Below, in pieces: positions 11,588-22,302 of a DNA stretch of 64,000 bases. Position numbers and translations under genes: made by a program. The notes below the pieces were generated by a model. That model had not been told where the DNA came from. It worked only from the letters and a program-made list of their open reading frames with translations, and searched no databases. This DNA comes from Eutreptiella sp. 'Long Island Sound 2002' (taxonomy: Eukaryota > Euglenozoa > Euglenophyceae > Eutreptiales > Eutreptiaceae), in the NCBI GenBank assembly GCA_964036045.1, contig OZ038389.1, positions 34,910,444 to 34,974,443 of the forward strand, given 5' to 3'. Numbering within the stretch: position 1 is the stretch's first letter; the number at the start of each line of letters is the position of its first letter.

Positions 11588-11714
11588 GATGCATGAAATT
11601 ATCGCCAAAGAACATGTCACTGTGTGTGCCCATGTCTATTGCTCCGTGTGCCACTTTCTGGCGAGTATATTTCACCTCGAAGAGCTTAGGATGCTCAACC
11701 GGAACAACTAAAAC
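11588..11714 (-). CDS. Exon downstream of the 738-codon exon, same strand
   Basis: Opens after GGTTTTTCAG (acceptor ending 11715) in phase 0 and reads VLVVPVEHPKLFEVKYTRQK. The large exon upstream ends in phase 0 at GAG|GTGTGA (11841), so the two join cleanly. The 3' end is uncertain. One model uses CATC|GTGCGC at 11588, a 65-nt intron and a mini-exon ending at a GTGAGT donor. Another reads on to about 11525. Neither gives a proven in-frame link to 11049. No family is recognised. Confidence 0.45.
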
Positions 11715-11840
11715 CTGAAAAACCACTGTTCACGTGTAAATGTAAATGTTCAAGGTGACGGTTCCCCCACCCCCTGGGGGAATCGCAAGGATGGGGGAGT
11801 CACAAGGGGGAGGGGGGTATGGGGAGCACAGCACTCACAC

Positions 11841-14051
11841 CTCTTCGGCCGGGCCCTTGATGACATACTCGGCGTTCTGTCTCACCTCTTTTGCATAATC
11901 TTCACTCGATTCATTGTTGCGGATCCACACCGCAGATTTCTTGACCAAGTCCTCGATCATCGTCTGATCAACCTGTTGGGACTCCCAGTAGATGAGGTCC
12001 AAATCGTCATCCAGAGGTAGACTCGAATTGTCAGCTGCTTGCTTCACACGGTCGCGGATATGCTGTCCCCCTAATGCTATTTCCAGCCCAGTTGCTGCAG
12101 TTTGACCGGGAGCAAATGTAGCATGTTGTGCCTGCACTGTGACAAACTTGCCTTCGCTGGGTCCCTTGCTGCGGTTCAAATTCACGAGAGCATCCACGTA
12201 CAAAGGAGTGTCGTACACGAGTGGTCTTGGCGTCTCCCAAAGACGTTTGTTGATGTGCCTCTGGACAATGACGACCTTCTTCTTGGCTTCGTTGTCCGGC
12301 AAGTAGCGTAAGTCCTTCAGCCACGTCACTTTGTTCACTTTCTTGCGGTTCCCTGTCTCCTTGCAGGCATCCATGCCGTCTATCATGATTGTGTCCTCCA
12401 CGACAGGAAAGAACCTTGACTTCTCGCATTGTAGCATGTGCAGCGGGTCCCCCTCGTTTTCTTGGTTCATCTCGCGGCTGTTGTCGAGCTCCGCGCCTTC
12501 TTTCTTCCCATCAGAGCGTTCTCCCTCATGCTCACCTCGTGCTGTTACCGCCTCATCAGAGATGTCTCCATCGTCCGAGCTGTCCGAGGAGATAGTCTTT
12601 TTCCTTGTGCCTTCCATCTTCTCCCGCGTCTCCTTGGGCAACGCCGGGCGATCATCCGCGTGCAGATAGGCGAAACCGCCGCTCTTGGGGAATATATAGT
12701 TCCCAATGAACTCACTCGGACAGATCCACGCGAAATGCGTGAAGCCCAGGTCGATCAAAGCGTTGGAAGTCACGGGCTTCCAGCGGCCCCACTCGTCCAG
12801 CGTCCGAGTGCAATTCGCGGGCACAGGACTAGGGTCACCCAGACACAACGAAGTGGGCTTGCTCGCGTCCCTTATTTCACCAAAATTCACAGCGTTGATG
12901 CCGACAATGTCAAACTGGTAGTCGAAGTATATGAAGGCCCCCAGCATGATCCAGGCGACAAAAGGGTCACGCAGATCGAGCTTCAACCGATGCATATATC
13001 GCCCGAACTGCTCCATATCCTGCACCTGAGGGTAGCAGAAGCTGTAGTAGGCCGCATCGCGGGGGATGGAGGCTTTGGCGCGCGATGCATCTGGTAACGT
13101 CACCGCATGCAGCGGGGAGGACAGAAACTCGATGTCTGGGAACACTTTTCTTTCCTCTTTCTCTCTCCTCTTTGCGCATCTGGACTCTTTACTCGATTTG
13201 CTGTGAAGCCTGCGATTGGGTGTGCTTTCCTGATCCTTGTGGAGCTGTCGCTGCAAATCTCGCAGTCTTTCCAAGGACGTCAGCTTAGTTCCACACGTAA
13301 ACACGGAACTACGCAAACGGAAGGTCAGGCACTTATCGGTGACAGTCAGTGCCGACTTGTCAAGTGCAAAAAACGTTTCTCTTAAGGGGAACACGTTATT
13401 GCACATGTGCTCGTCAAGGGGCAAAATATTCAAGAATTGGTCAAAAGGGCAGCGGTACGTCTGATTCGTATGGCCCTGTAGCTCAGCGAGCTGGACGATG
13501 GATTTTTTCTCAAGCTCCTCCAACGTCCACGTGGAGCGGTCCTCGTCACGAAACTCGCGAACAGCGTCGCCAGATGGTTTTCCAGCGGCTTCCCATAATG
13601 CCAACCTGAGGACACCTGCATCCGCCTCACTGATGAGACCAACCATGAAAATCGGGTTTGGCAGCTGCATCAGCTTGTCCAATACGCGATCCTCTACTTT
13701 GAAAAGTTGCAGTTTTTCATCGCTGCTGTTGGCTTGCAGCTGAGCTTCAAGGTTGGCATGCAGCTGATCCAGCTCCTCTGTGCACTTCGTGATATACTCT
13801 TGAATTCGGCCAGTGGTTTCAGGATTCTGAGTTTCACCCTTAACAGTGGATTTGTGCTTCACATGCAGCTCTGCAAGGACTTGGAGAAAGTCTCTGGCTT
13901 TGTTGCTGAGTTGATCTCCGGCCTTGAGAAACGATGTGATTTCGTTGTTGGCTTCGGGCTCTTTGATGGGGGTTTGCCCTCGAACGGGATTTTTAGTGGT
14001 AAAATTTTTCGTGGCTTGAATCTTGAGATTGGGGTATAAAATGTTGCGCAT
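11841..14051 (-). CDS. Large orphan exon, about 737 codons, possibly N-terminal part of the ART gene
   Basis: A single open frame on the minus strand with balanced, protein-like composition. The N-terminal 130 residues are predicted helical and coiled-coil-like (for example EELDQLHANLEAQL). A Lys/Arg stretch lies at about residues 285-310 (SKESRCAKRREKEERK). Residues about 345-470 are rich in aromatics (QFGRYMHRLKLDLRDPF, YFDYQFDIVG). An acidic, Ser-rich linker lies at about 490-545 (SSDSSDDGDISDEA). A final 180-residue block includes DTPLYVDALVNLNR. The first ATG is at 14051, but the frame stays open upstream past a poly-C tract, so the true start may be in another exon. The 3' end fits a donor at GAG|GTGTGA. 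I recognise no family. The ART exons lie 0.8 kb downstream on the same strand. Confidence 0.75.
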
Positions 14052-14165
14052 GCGTGACCAGTGGCAGTCCTGGACATTGCCGATCTTTGTTTGGGCCTGT
14101 GCAATTTGGTCCCTAGCCCGGGGGGGGGGGGGACTCTGCGGGTCCTAGGACGGCAACTAACCCTG

Positions 14166-14560
14166 CCCCCCCCCCCCCCCCCTGCCACTAAGGTATACTG
14201 TGCCAATCGTGTTTCTGTGGCAGCCTACGTCCCGAATAACATGCGCCAAACTAACAACACCGCCGAACTGCTTGCAGTTCTTAGGGCACTGCAATTCTTC
14301 AAATCTTCACGCCGCAGGAAATTGCTATCTGCACCGATTCTCAGTGCGTAGTTTTGGGCGCCACCGGCGCTGCAATGCGCTAGAAAATACGGGCATGGGT
14401 GGGCTCCTCAGGGCCAGTCTCCAATGTGCACATCTGGGAGCAGCTACTAGATGAAATCGACAAAGAGTCCCGTGTCATACACTGGTAAAAGTACCCTCCC
14501 ACGTCACTATTGAAGGGAACAATGAGGCAGATCGCCTCGCGGAGCAGGGCAGGCTGATGC
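14166..14560 (+). pseudogene. Degenerate RNase H fragment
   Basis: Plus-strand pieces in at least two frames. NNTAELLAVLRALQFF (active-site Glu helix) is followed after a frame change by AICTDSQCVVLGATGA (Asp strand), then HIWEQLLDEIDKESRVIHW and a terminal piece with EADR. Stops and frameshifts interrupt it, so it is not functional. It is the opposite strand and a different sequence from the 8906-9733 frame. Confidence 0.65.
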
Positions 14561-14769
14561 ACCCCAGGCTCCCTTGTCCACACACACCAAAACCCGCCAC
14601 GTATGCTACACAAAAAAGCACCGAAACGCCAGCGCCTGCACAATCATGATTTTTCCCCGCTCCCTCCTATGCAACTTTTTGCCTCTAACCTATCTCCCCC
14701 TCAGAAGCTACCGTCTGCGGAGGCTCTTTCAACCCAACATGGTGGTAGTCGGCTCCTACCACCGCCCCC

Positions 14770-14880
14770 CCATGCCAATGGACCCCCCATGCCAATGGCC
14801 CGCCCCTCTCGAACGAAGAAACATGGCCCCCCTTGCTAATGGACCCCCCCTCTCGAAAGAAGAAACGTGCCCCCCCCCCC
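14770..14880 (+). repeat. Short tandem repeat with AAGAAACATGGCCCCCC units
   Basis: About 2-3 imperfect units of about 45 bp mixing GCCAATGG, CGCCCCTCT and GAAAGAAGAAAC. Similar units recur at 16205-16320, 1.4 kb away in the same orientation. Confidence 0.75.
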
Positions 14881-14984
14881 CAGATTTTTTCACCAAATCG
14901 CACACAAATTGCCCTTTTTTGCCTAGTTTCTTGAGTGTGACATTGTGTGTCTCATGCCCCACTCTCCACCTGAGCAGTCCACAG

Positions 14985-15545
14985 TGCTGAGCGTTTTTCA
15001 TGCAGGCCTGGGGCCATCAATTTCAGCATATTTTGCACAGCTCAAAGCGCGTCATGCATTCAGCCAATCAGCCAGTTCCAGTTGCATGTGATTCTATATA
15101 TACTTGAAGACATTATTGTTGAGCACTTCACAGTGCTGAAAATTTTGCTAGCAGGCCTGGGGCCACAGATTTCAGCATGCTTTGCTCAGGGTTGCTTCGG
15201 CGTGGCAGTACCTGCTGCACTACCATGCATTGGTATCCTCTGCAGGCACAGATCCAGGTTTGCCTTTTCGGTCACACGATATATCGTGTGACTGTACTGC
15301 GCCCTGCAGCACTGATGCAGAGACCGGGTTGTGAACCCGCCAGCCTTATCGCTACTCAGCGCAGGCCTGTTGCAAAAAAAAAAAGATTTCAGCATGCTTG
15401 CTTTGCTCAGGTCAAAGTGCCGTGATTCATTCCGCCAGTCTCTCAATTGCAGTTCCATGTGATTCATGTCTATTTGAAAACATTCTTGTTGCGCACTTCA
15501 CGGAGCTGAACTTTTTCAAGCAGGCCTGGGGCCACCACTTTCAGC
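14985..15545 (+). repeat. Degenerate repeat of about 160-190 bp
   Basis: Three diverged copies of a block with CAGGCCTGGGGCCA, TTTCAGCATG and TTTGCTCAGG (near 15003, 15153 and 15370-15530). The middle and last copies are separated by about 200 bp that contains a perfect palindrome. Confidence 0.7.
15271..15292. repeat. Perfect 22-nt palindrome
   Basis: Two 11-nt halves, GTCACACGATA and TATCGTGTGAC, with no spacer. It lies in the DNA separating two degenerate repeat copies. It could be a protein-binding site or a relic of an inverted duplication. Function unknown. Confidence 0.9.
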
Positions 15546-17339
15546 CCTGTGGTGTGCCTGTTTTCCACAACGCTTCCCTGATCAGGGCCACATCTGGCCC
15601 CAGTGGTATGTTGCGACCTAATGCACACCGTTATGATGCGTGGCCGATAAGGCATACCCTGATGGTTGCATGTACCACTACTGGGAATCCGAGTGATCGT
15701 TTTGTTAAACACCCTGGACACACCAGCATGTACTACCGTTATGGACCATGGCATTGCCATGTTTCCGCTCCCCACTGGGGCCTTTTATGGACTGGCGGAG
15801 TTCACAAAAAAAAAGGTCCAATGCACGCCGTTATTTTGTAGCTTTCAACCACGTTCGTCAGCTTCATTGACTGCCACATGAAGTAAACGGTGCTGAAACT
15901 TTTTGAAGTCATCTATTTCAACCATCATCGTTTCAAAAGTTGCAGTTGCGCATTTTCTTTGTATTTGCTAGTGTGTGCTTGCATGTGTGAAGAAGGAAAG
16001 GCATGGGAAACAAATGTTGAGCACCACAAAAAAATGGTGTAAAAGCATGAAAAAATTGCAAAAGGTGGCCTACGTGAGCTCCACAACCACCACAAAGATG
16101 CAAGAGGTACCAAGCATTGGTCCCCACCACGTTTACACCAATGGCACAAGCTAGAAAATGCATACACAAAGAATTTTTGTTGGATTTTTGATGAGAAGTC
16201 TAGTCAATGGACCCCCCGTGCGCGTGTCAATGGACCCCGCCCTTCGGAAGAAGAAACATGGCCCCCCTTGCCAATGGCCCGCCCCTCTTGAAAGAAGAAA
16301 CATGGCCCGGGCCATTGACACGGGGGGGGCGGTGGTATGGGAAAAAGCAACCCACCCTTCTTTGCACCCCCCCCGAGGCCTTGCAAACTTGTGACTCATT
16401 GCAAATACAACACTTCCACCTCTACCTGCAACACAAAAGTCACAGTAACTGGACCTGCACCAGCTCATACTTCGCATTAGTTACAGCTGTGCATTACAAC
16501 ATATCAAGTAAAGCTGCTCATACAACATACCATGTAAAGTGCTTAATGCCACACACCACATAAAGCCACCCATTTGGCGCACCGGGCAAAGTAGCTCATC
16601 CACCACATTAGGCAATGCGGCTCATATCATGCTCGAAGTAAAGCCGACTACAGGGCCCCCAAGGAAAAATTGCGCTCAAGGTAAAATCACGCACACAGTG
16701 GACCAACCCACGATTCACCATTGTTGATATGGCGCACAAAGTGGATTCCTTTAATAAGGCACTAGAGTAAAGTAGTTGTTACCGCACGAGAAGGAAAGTC
16801 ACTCAGTAGCCTCTGTAACTCTCCGACCCCCCCGCTAGGGCTTCCCCCTTCATCAAGCCGATTCTATGACACGAAGATCCCCCTTTTCTAGACGGAAGGA
16901 AGGAGTGGCCCGTGGGGAGGGCACACAATGCATCACCGAGCTAACCCACAGCCTTATGCCTCCTCTATGCGAGGACAGCGGGTAGGTATCGGGGGACGGT
17001 AATGTACTGTCTCAGACCATGTGTCTGAAGTGACGAAAAATCTCGAACACTTGTGGATGGTTTCGGACAGAACAAAAAAAAACATCAAACCGATTCCACC
17101 AGCCACCAATCCTGGTCCACACAAAATGATTTCGTCCGTAGCAGACCCCTCACCAGAAAAATAGGCCCTGTCCAAAGCCAGTCGCGTGGTCCGTAGCAAA
17201 CCCCAAACGGCCGAACGTGTTTTTGCAAGCCACACTAAACAGATGGACGAATCACCTACACAACCACCATGCGCGTGCCACCCACCCCCCCCTCCCTGGG
17301 ACCGCACACGGCATAGATAGCTACGTTGCATACACCCCA

Positions 17340-17699
17340 CTGCTGGTTCCGTCTAACGGGTCGTATGTACGCCCCAATGATCCCGTCCCACTCAATTTTG
17401 ACCGTACGCCCAGTATTTGACCAAGTGTGCAGAACAACTCAGTGCCGACCTCCCTCGCCTTAATCTCCTCCTTCCTTCCTCCCTCCCTGTGGCCCGAATC
17501 CGGTGTAGCGTTGTGTGTTGTACGTCAATATGCTTTAATTGTCTATGACACACACTACGTCAGGATTGTGGACAAGGGGGTTGGTGTCCTGTGGGCATTT
17601 TGCAAAAACTGGGTGTGGATAGTCGTGAACTGGTTTCTGGAAGAGGAGGGGTATGTGCAGTCCTCAATGTTGATCCAGCAAGCCCTCACCTACGTCTGA
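17340..17699 (+). pseudogene. Probable reverse transcriptase fragment of a LINE element
   Basis: Reading on the plus strand gives YDTHYVRIVDKGVGVLWAFC followed by KNWVWIVVNWFLEEEGYV. I read this as part of a non-LTR RT palm/finger region by general resemblance. Upstream, TPLLVPSNGSYVRPND in another frame may belong to the same element. Frames are short and interrupted. A second RT-like piece lies on the opposite strand at 17883-18245. Confidence 0.35.
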
Positions 17700-17882
17700 T
17701 CAGAAATCGATAAGAGAGGCTACAGCACGGGCTTAGGGGTTCAACTCCACTGTTGTATTTGCTCGGTAAGTACAAGTCTCTGCATAAAGGCCGCTGGCTG
17801 TGGCGAGATATCACCTCCTTCCCTGACCCCTACCCCCCCAAAAGACCCAGTGCATGGTTGCACGGGCCAACAGTGCTTTTCT

Positions 17883-18245
17883 TCAACTGTTATGCTCTGA
17901 GGTGCCAGTGAGGATCCCTAGCAGGTAGGTAGGGTAGGCTGAGGGTGAGGATAGGAGGGGGGGTCCTGATTTAAGGCACCACGCGTTATCCAGGGCACCG
18001 GGGTGCAAATAGGTGACGTCTGCAGCTGAACCATGGTGTACCAAGTCAAACCCTAGGATTAGTGTTGACGGTGTATGGCAGTGGTGGAGGCACGGGTCCT
18101 GGGTCGCTAGCATGCACTTGCGGAGGACATCTAGACTCCAGCATGAGCCCAAAATGTCGCACAGTTGCTGGATGATGGGTGTTGAGGGGGGGTGAGAGTA
18201 TGTGGACGCTACTAAAACATTGTCCCTAAATTGGCACAGGCTCAC
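17883..18245 (-). pseudogene. Probable reverse transcriptase fragment (F-R-D-N motif) of a LINE element
   Basis: Minus-strand frame of 120 codons starting LCQFRDNVLVAS. FRDN can stand in the place of the catalytic YxDD box in divergent non-LTR RTs. It is followed by IQQLCDILGSCWSLDV and a downstream block with GPPLLSSPSAYPTYL. The composition fits an RT palm-to-thumb region. It opposes the RT-like piece at 17340-17699, so two elements or a rearranged one may be present. No complete element can be assembled. Confidence 0.45.
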
Positions 18246-18249
18246 GATC

Positions 18250-19960
18250 CTTGCAGGCGACTGCTAGTACGGAAACCTAGCATCAGACATGCACAAAGTG
18301 CCCACCTACCGCTAGAGGTGCCAGTTTTTGTGTAGCCCCCACAAGCTATGCAAGTCTGGCGCCTGCGCCGAGAATGAACCCATTGGAATGCACCCATGTC
18401 GGGACCAGAGACTGCCTTGATAAATTGTTGCAATGCATTTCGAAGGAAATTGTTTCCTACATAGCGGTGTGTGAGAGATCCAAAATCACCTCAAGAGAGC
18501 TTGTTCGATCAAGCGCAGGCGCATGCGTCGCATACCCCCCCTTTTTGGGGGTCATTCGCGTAGCATACCCGAAGGCATGATATTGGATGTCCAACCCCTT
18601 GTAAAATCATGATTTTACCCAATAAAACTATCCCCCCCTTTACCACTCCACCGCGAGCCGGCCTGCTTGGAATGCGGCTCCTCACTGCTTGTAGTTGAGT
18701 CCGTCAGTGAAACAACCCAAACTGTGTGTTTCTATCTGCCTGTCTGCTTGCCTGCTTGCCCGACTGACTGCGTGACTGACTGCTTGGCTGACTGACTGAC
18801 TGCTTGGCTGACTGTCAGCCTCTCTTCGAGGTGCACTGCTGAAGGCAATAGAATTTATTGGCGTTCGCTCTCCCTGGGCGATCCAGTTTCTTTGAGTCCT
18901 TGTGAATTGACCACTCTATTCCAGACATGTGCCACCGTTTGTGCTGGGCAAGCCAATCGGATGCCTGTTGGAGGTGGGTGGCCACCACCGAGGGGCAGAC
19001 ATTGTTAAACTGGTCTTTGCAATATATTTTTGAGATGTCTGTCGCTTTGATGGAGTCCAATCATCGGAACCAAGCAGTGACGTTTGAGAGTTGAGTGCCC
19101 GACCGGGGTGCCACATGTGTCACGGGCAAGGGAAATGCTGTCCTTGGCAGCGTGTTGCAAGTCGCGCTCCTATGTGGGTAAGCCTACTCCAACAAGTAGG
19201 TGTCACGGGCTGCGCACTCGGCGGTTACTAATGCTCTTGCCACCAGCCCGAACACACCACCATAGACGGTCAAATTCTTGTACTCCCTTTTGCCACACCT
19301 CCCCATGCCCCAGAGTTGTCATCTTACGTTTTGCGCAGCATGGCTTCTCCCGCCACACCTCTCTCGCAATAGCATCTTAGGCCATTGGTGTGCCGCTTGG
19401 GCCCTACCGAATCGCCACGCCACCGGTGTGCGCCCCAAAGGCCACTGTGCCCGCAATGGGAGGCTGTATGGGTGTGAGTGGGTGGGTACACCTGTCTCCG
19501 GTCCTGCTACGGTCCAGCCCGCACGTAGGCATGTCAGTAGCGCTGTGAGTGTCTTCTCAACCTTACGATCCTAGGCTAATCAGCGCCTATGAACTGTGTG
19601 GTGCTGTTCGTGCCCAGAGGGACCTGTGATAACATAGCCGCCACAAGTTGTAATCCTGTTGCAGAAAGGACCTTGCCTACTTTTTGTGTCAATGGCCTGA
19701 TGAGTTTGCATTGGTGATCAGTGCTGTGCCTGCGTCTTTCGTCTTCATTGACTGTGCGCTTCGCGGTTCGGGCCCCTGATCCCCTTCACCAAGTGTGTGT
19801 GCGTGCGTGCAGTGTGCAAGGAGCAAATCATACTGCTCAGGCGTCCCTAAACACCCGATGGGTATTAAAGAATTCCTGCTGCTTAGTTTGTGGTTTCTAA
19901 AGAGTAAGGATACCGTTATCGGTTTGTGGCCCAGCCTTGCCAGTTCTGCCTTTTGGCTTC
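18250..19960. other. No gene supported; CTGA-type microsatellite
   Basis: Contains a degenerate CTGACTGC/CTGCTTGC repeat at about 18735-18818. The rest has only short frames without motifs. Confidence 0.5.
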
Positions 19961-19967
19961 ATCTACT

Positions 19968-20324
19968 ATGGCCGCCTTTGCAGCTCTTTCATTTCTGCCA
20001 CGGGCACTGATTTTGCGTGTCATGTTGCTCACGCAACCACGCAGCAAAAAAACTGAAGATGCACGGCTGTTGGATGCATACTTTCACATGTTTGACATTC
20101 CTCTGATTGTCAATACCGCATTGGAGCTCTTGATAAACAAACGGCCCAGAACATTAGACAAAATCAGGGACACTCTCATTGAGGGTGTCCACAGGGCCAT
20201 CGACAAGCTTGAGGAACAGCAACCTCAGGAGCCCTTCACCTCGGACTATGGAAGCTCTGATGATGGACGGACTATGCAGTTGTCACGTCCTGCCATCCAC
20301 GAATATGCCTTCGCTTCGGTTTAA
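19968..20324 (+). CDS. Small helical protein, 118 aa, unknown
   Basis: The ATG at 19968 sits in a strong eukaryotic start context (A at -3, G at +4), and the frame ends at TAA (20322-20324). The first 28 residues are hydrophobic with scattered Arg (MAAFAALSFLPRALILRV), resembling an organelle-targeting or signal sequence. Residues about 32-80 form an amphipathic segment, AYFHMFDIPLIVNTALELLI, then TLDKIRDTLIEGVHRAIDKL. This vaguely recalls the helical RIIa/Dpy-30 docking motif, but the match is too weak to assign. The C-terminus is acidic (SDYGSSDDG). A hairpin lies 53 nt downstream. An acceptor-like site inside the frame (ACCACGCAG near 20043) means it could instead be a terminal exon. Confidence 0.45.
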   Translation: MAAFAALSFLPRALILRVMLLTQPRSKKTEDARLLDAYFHMFDIPLIVNTALELLINKRPRTLDKIRDTLIEGVHRAIDKLEEQQPQEPFTSDYGSSDDGRTMQLSRPAIHEYAFASV

Positions 20325-20376
20325 ACCGCGTCCATTGCCAACAGTATGAGAGCGCCACTCCGGGAACATAGTCATT

Positions 20377-20402
20377 GAGGTTCAGCTGAGCAGCTGAACC
20401 TC
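20377..20402 (+). other. Perfect 11-bp hairpin 3' of the 118-aa ORF
   Basis: GAGGTTCAGCT and AGCTGAACCTC pair perfectly around a GAGC loop. No U run follows. It could be a 3' UTR structure. It is not the canonical histone stem-loop. Confidence 0.6.
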
Positions 20403-20990
20403 GCTAGGCGGCAGCGGGGCCCCTCCCCTGCTGGACAGCGAACGGCGGCCAGGGGGCATCGGGCAAAAAATGCACAAACTGGTGGTCACCGCCATGGCCC
20501 CCAACCTCATAATCAAAGAAATCACCTTACATACAAGAAATCGAGGTGATTCCGTTCCCATCCCAAATTACAACATTAGCACATGCCCCGGGGGCCAAGG
20601 CGCAAATCCATGTATTGTTGCCCAACATATCAACCGCAATAATCACCGTGTAATCATGTAGCCACTGACCTTTGTCGATGATGAGTCCATATCCCGTACT
20701 CGAGGCGCCACACAAATTTGCGGATCGTGAACCTATATCCTTGACTCAAGGGGCCACTCAATTTGTGGATTGTTTGGTGCGGATACAAGGGAGGGAGTCA
20801 AAGGTGATTGTGGGTGGGGAATGGGCCCAAAAAGATGCTTGGTGCATGCCCATGCATGCTTGGCGTGCCACTGCTCCCCCCATGCTGTTCCTGCTGATTA
20901 GATCGACTTGCTAATGGATCGTTGAACATGCTAATTGATCGATGAACAAAGATAGGCCACATAGTGTTGTGCACTATGTCAATATACAGA

Positions 20991-21231
20991 TTATATCTGG
21001 CAGATGGCAATGTGTTGCTCACAAAAAATCTCAGCAGCTGGGCGAGGTGCAGCTTTGGGCATTGCAAGAAGAACCAACTTGCCGTGGGTAGGGACCGCGC
21101 CGTGTGACTTTTCAGCCTCTGTAAATCCACAACCACATACATAGAAACTGCAGTTCCTGCAACAAGTCCAGTCACTGATTTCCAACTCAAAATTGTTAAC
21201 ATGAACTGCGAAAAGCTTGCAATGCGAACAA
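20991..21231 (-). CDS. Candidate Cys-rich exon, unknown
   Basis: Minus-strand frame ending at TAA (20991-20993). It carries CSHCKLFAVHVNNFE, then WTCCRNCSFYVCGCGF and FCEQHIAIC. The paired cysteines suggest a zinc-binding fold, but no family is recognised. The exon could start after GCCAGCAG (21232). A GTGAGC inside the last codons could be a donor, in which case the TAA is intronic. Support is compositional only. Confidence 0.35.
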
Positions 21232-21454
21232 CTGCTGGCTTGTAGCAGAATACACATTGTCCTCCATGCGCGCCGTGCAGAGCTTTCCCCTTGAAAAAGA
21301 AACGTATGTTGTGCATGTACAACAGGTTTGTCCCATTCCTGGGAGGGCTGTACCATACCATGCTATGGGATGCTATGCGACAAGATTCAATACTATGACG
21401 TCCAGGACCTGCTCCGACCCATCTTGTCTGACTGGCACATTCGGTGAGATACAG

Positions 21455-21694
21455 GTTGTGCATTCATTAATCTTGGGATGTAATCTCACTGCAATGCTGA
21501 CCCCCAACCGCGCAGATCTACTGCTTATGCATCGGTTCACAGAGTGGCGGCTCCCGGTATGCAAGCAGGGGGTGGACTGTACTGATGTCCAGGCATTGAA
21601 GCCCATAAGCGGCCGACCACCGTTCCGCGAGCGGTTTGGTCTCATCTGGCACTTGGAGAACATTGGCACTCTGCATGCCTTGCCAGGGGCATGA
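21455..21694 (+). CDS. Candidate terminal exon, 79 codons, unknown
   Basis: Follows GAGATACAG (acceptor ending 21454) and stays open in phase 0 to TGA (21692-21694). It reads VVHSLILGCNLTAMLTPNRA and ends HLENIGTLHALPGA. The composition is protein-like but no family is recognised. The opposite strand is also open here, so strand assignment is tentative. Confidence 0.3.
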   Translation, partial: VVHSLILGCNLTAMLTPNRADLLLMHRFTEWRLPVCKQGVDCTDVQALKPISGRPPFRERFGLIWHLENIGTLHALPGA

Positions 21695-21699
21695 AAGAG

Positions 21700-22300
21700 T
21701 ACTCTTGTGAAAATAGACAGGTCAGGCATGGTGCTTGCGGCCTTGTGCAGGGTTTATGCAGGTCGAGAAACCCAACAGCAAAACCGAGTCGCAGAAGGAT
21801 GACACCAACCACAAAAAAAAGGGAGGAGGTTCCAGCCACCTTCACCATCACCGAGATCGCAAGGAAAAAGTGACAAGAAATTCAAGTGCAGGGCACCACC
21901 CAAACTACACTTTGCTGCCTGGCCCAGCCCCCGAAATCCCCGGACCCCGCCCCTCCCAACCCAAAACTGTGCCTGGTACATACGGTGCGGCCCACCCCAA
22001 CAGCTCCCCAACGCCACCGAAGCTGGGTTCAGATGTGGGCCAGGCTTGCATCACGTGGTTTTGTCACCCCTAAGAATCTGTTGTGTGTGTCCTCAAGTAC
22101 GTGGAGGAGGGTGCATGCGCTGATGTGAGATGTGTGGTCAGGAGAGGGTTGCTGGGTGTCAAAAGCGGTTGTCATGCGTCGGCAGGGGGGCCCTGGACCA
22201 CTGCAATCGTCGCCTAAACTGCATGGTCAACTGAAAGCAGCAACCCAACGTGGATGTCCCAGCAATTGAATTCCCCCAGTTGTCCACTTCCTGCTGCAGT
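21700..22300. other. Low-complexity frame, no confident gene
   Basis: A plus-strand frame at about 21768-22073 is Lys/His/Pro-rich (DDTNHKKKGGG, GPAPEIPGPRPSQP) after GTTTATGCAG and might be an exon. Evidence is weak. The region also holds the 3' flank of the F-box gene. Confidence 0.3.
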
Positions 22301-22302
22301 GA

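Larger units (their letters stand above)
14561..17200. other. Non-coding, repeat-bearing DNA
   Basis: Holds two related arrays with CATGGCCCCCCTTGCCAATGG (about 14770-14880 and 16205-16320), the degenerate repeat at 14985-15545 and a palindrome (15271-15292). No coding frame supported. Confidence 0.5.

Noticed and set aside
13475-13500. tRNA-like GTAGCTCAGCGAGCTGG
   Set aside because: Lies inside the large minus-strand exon. No acceptor stem or T-arm can be matched around it.
15300-15345. Possible tRNA T-arm (CCGGGTTGTGAACCCG)
   Set aside because: A short hairpin only. No D-arm, anticodon arm or acceptor stem at the right spacing.
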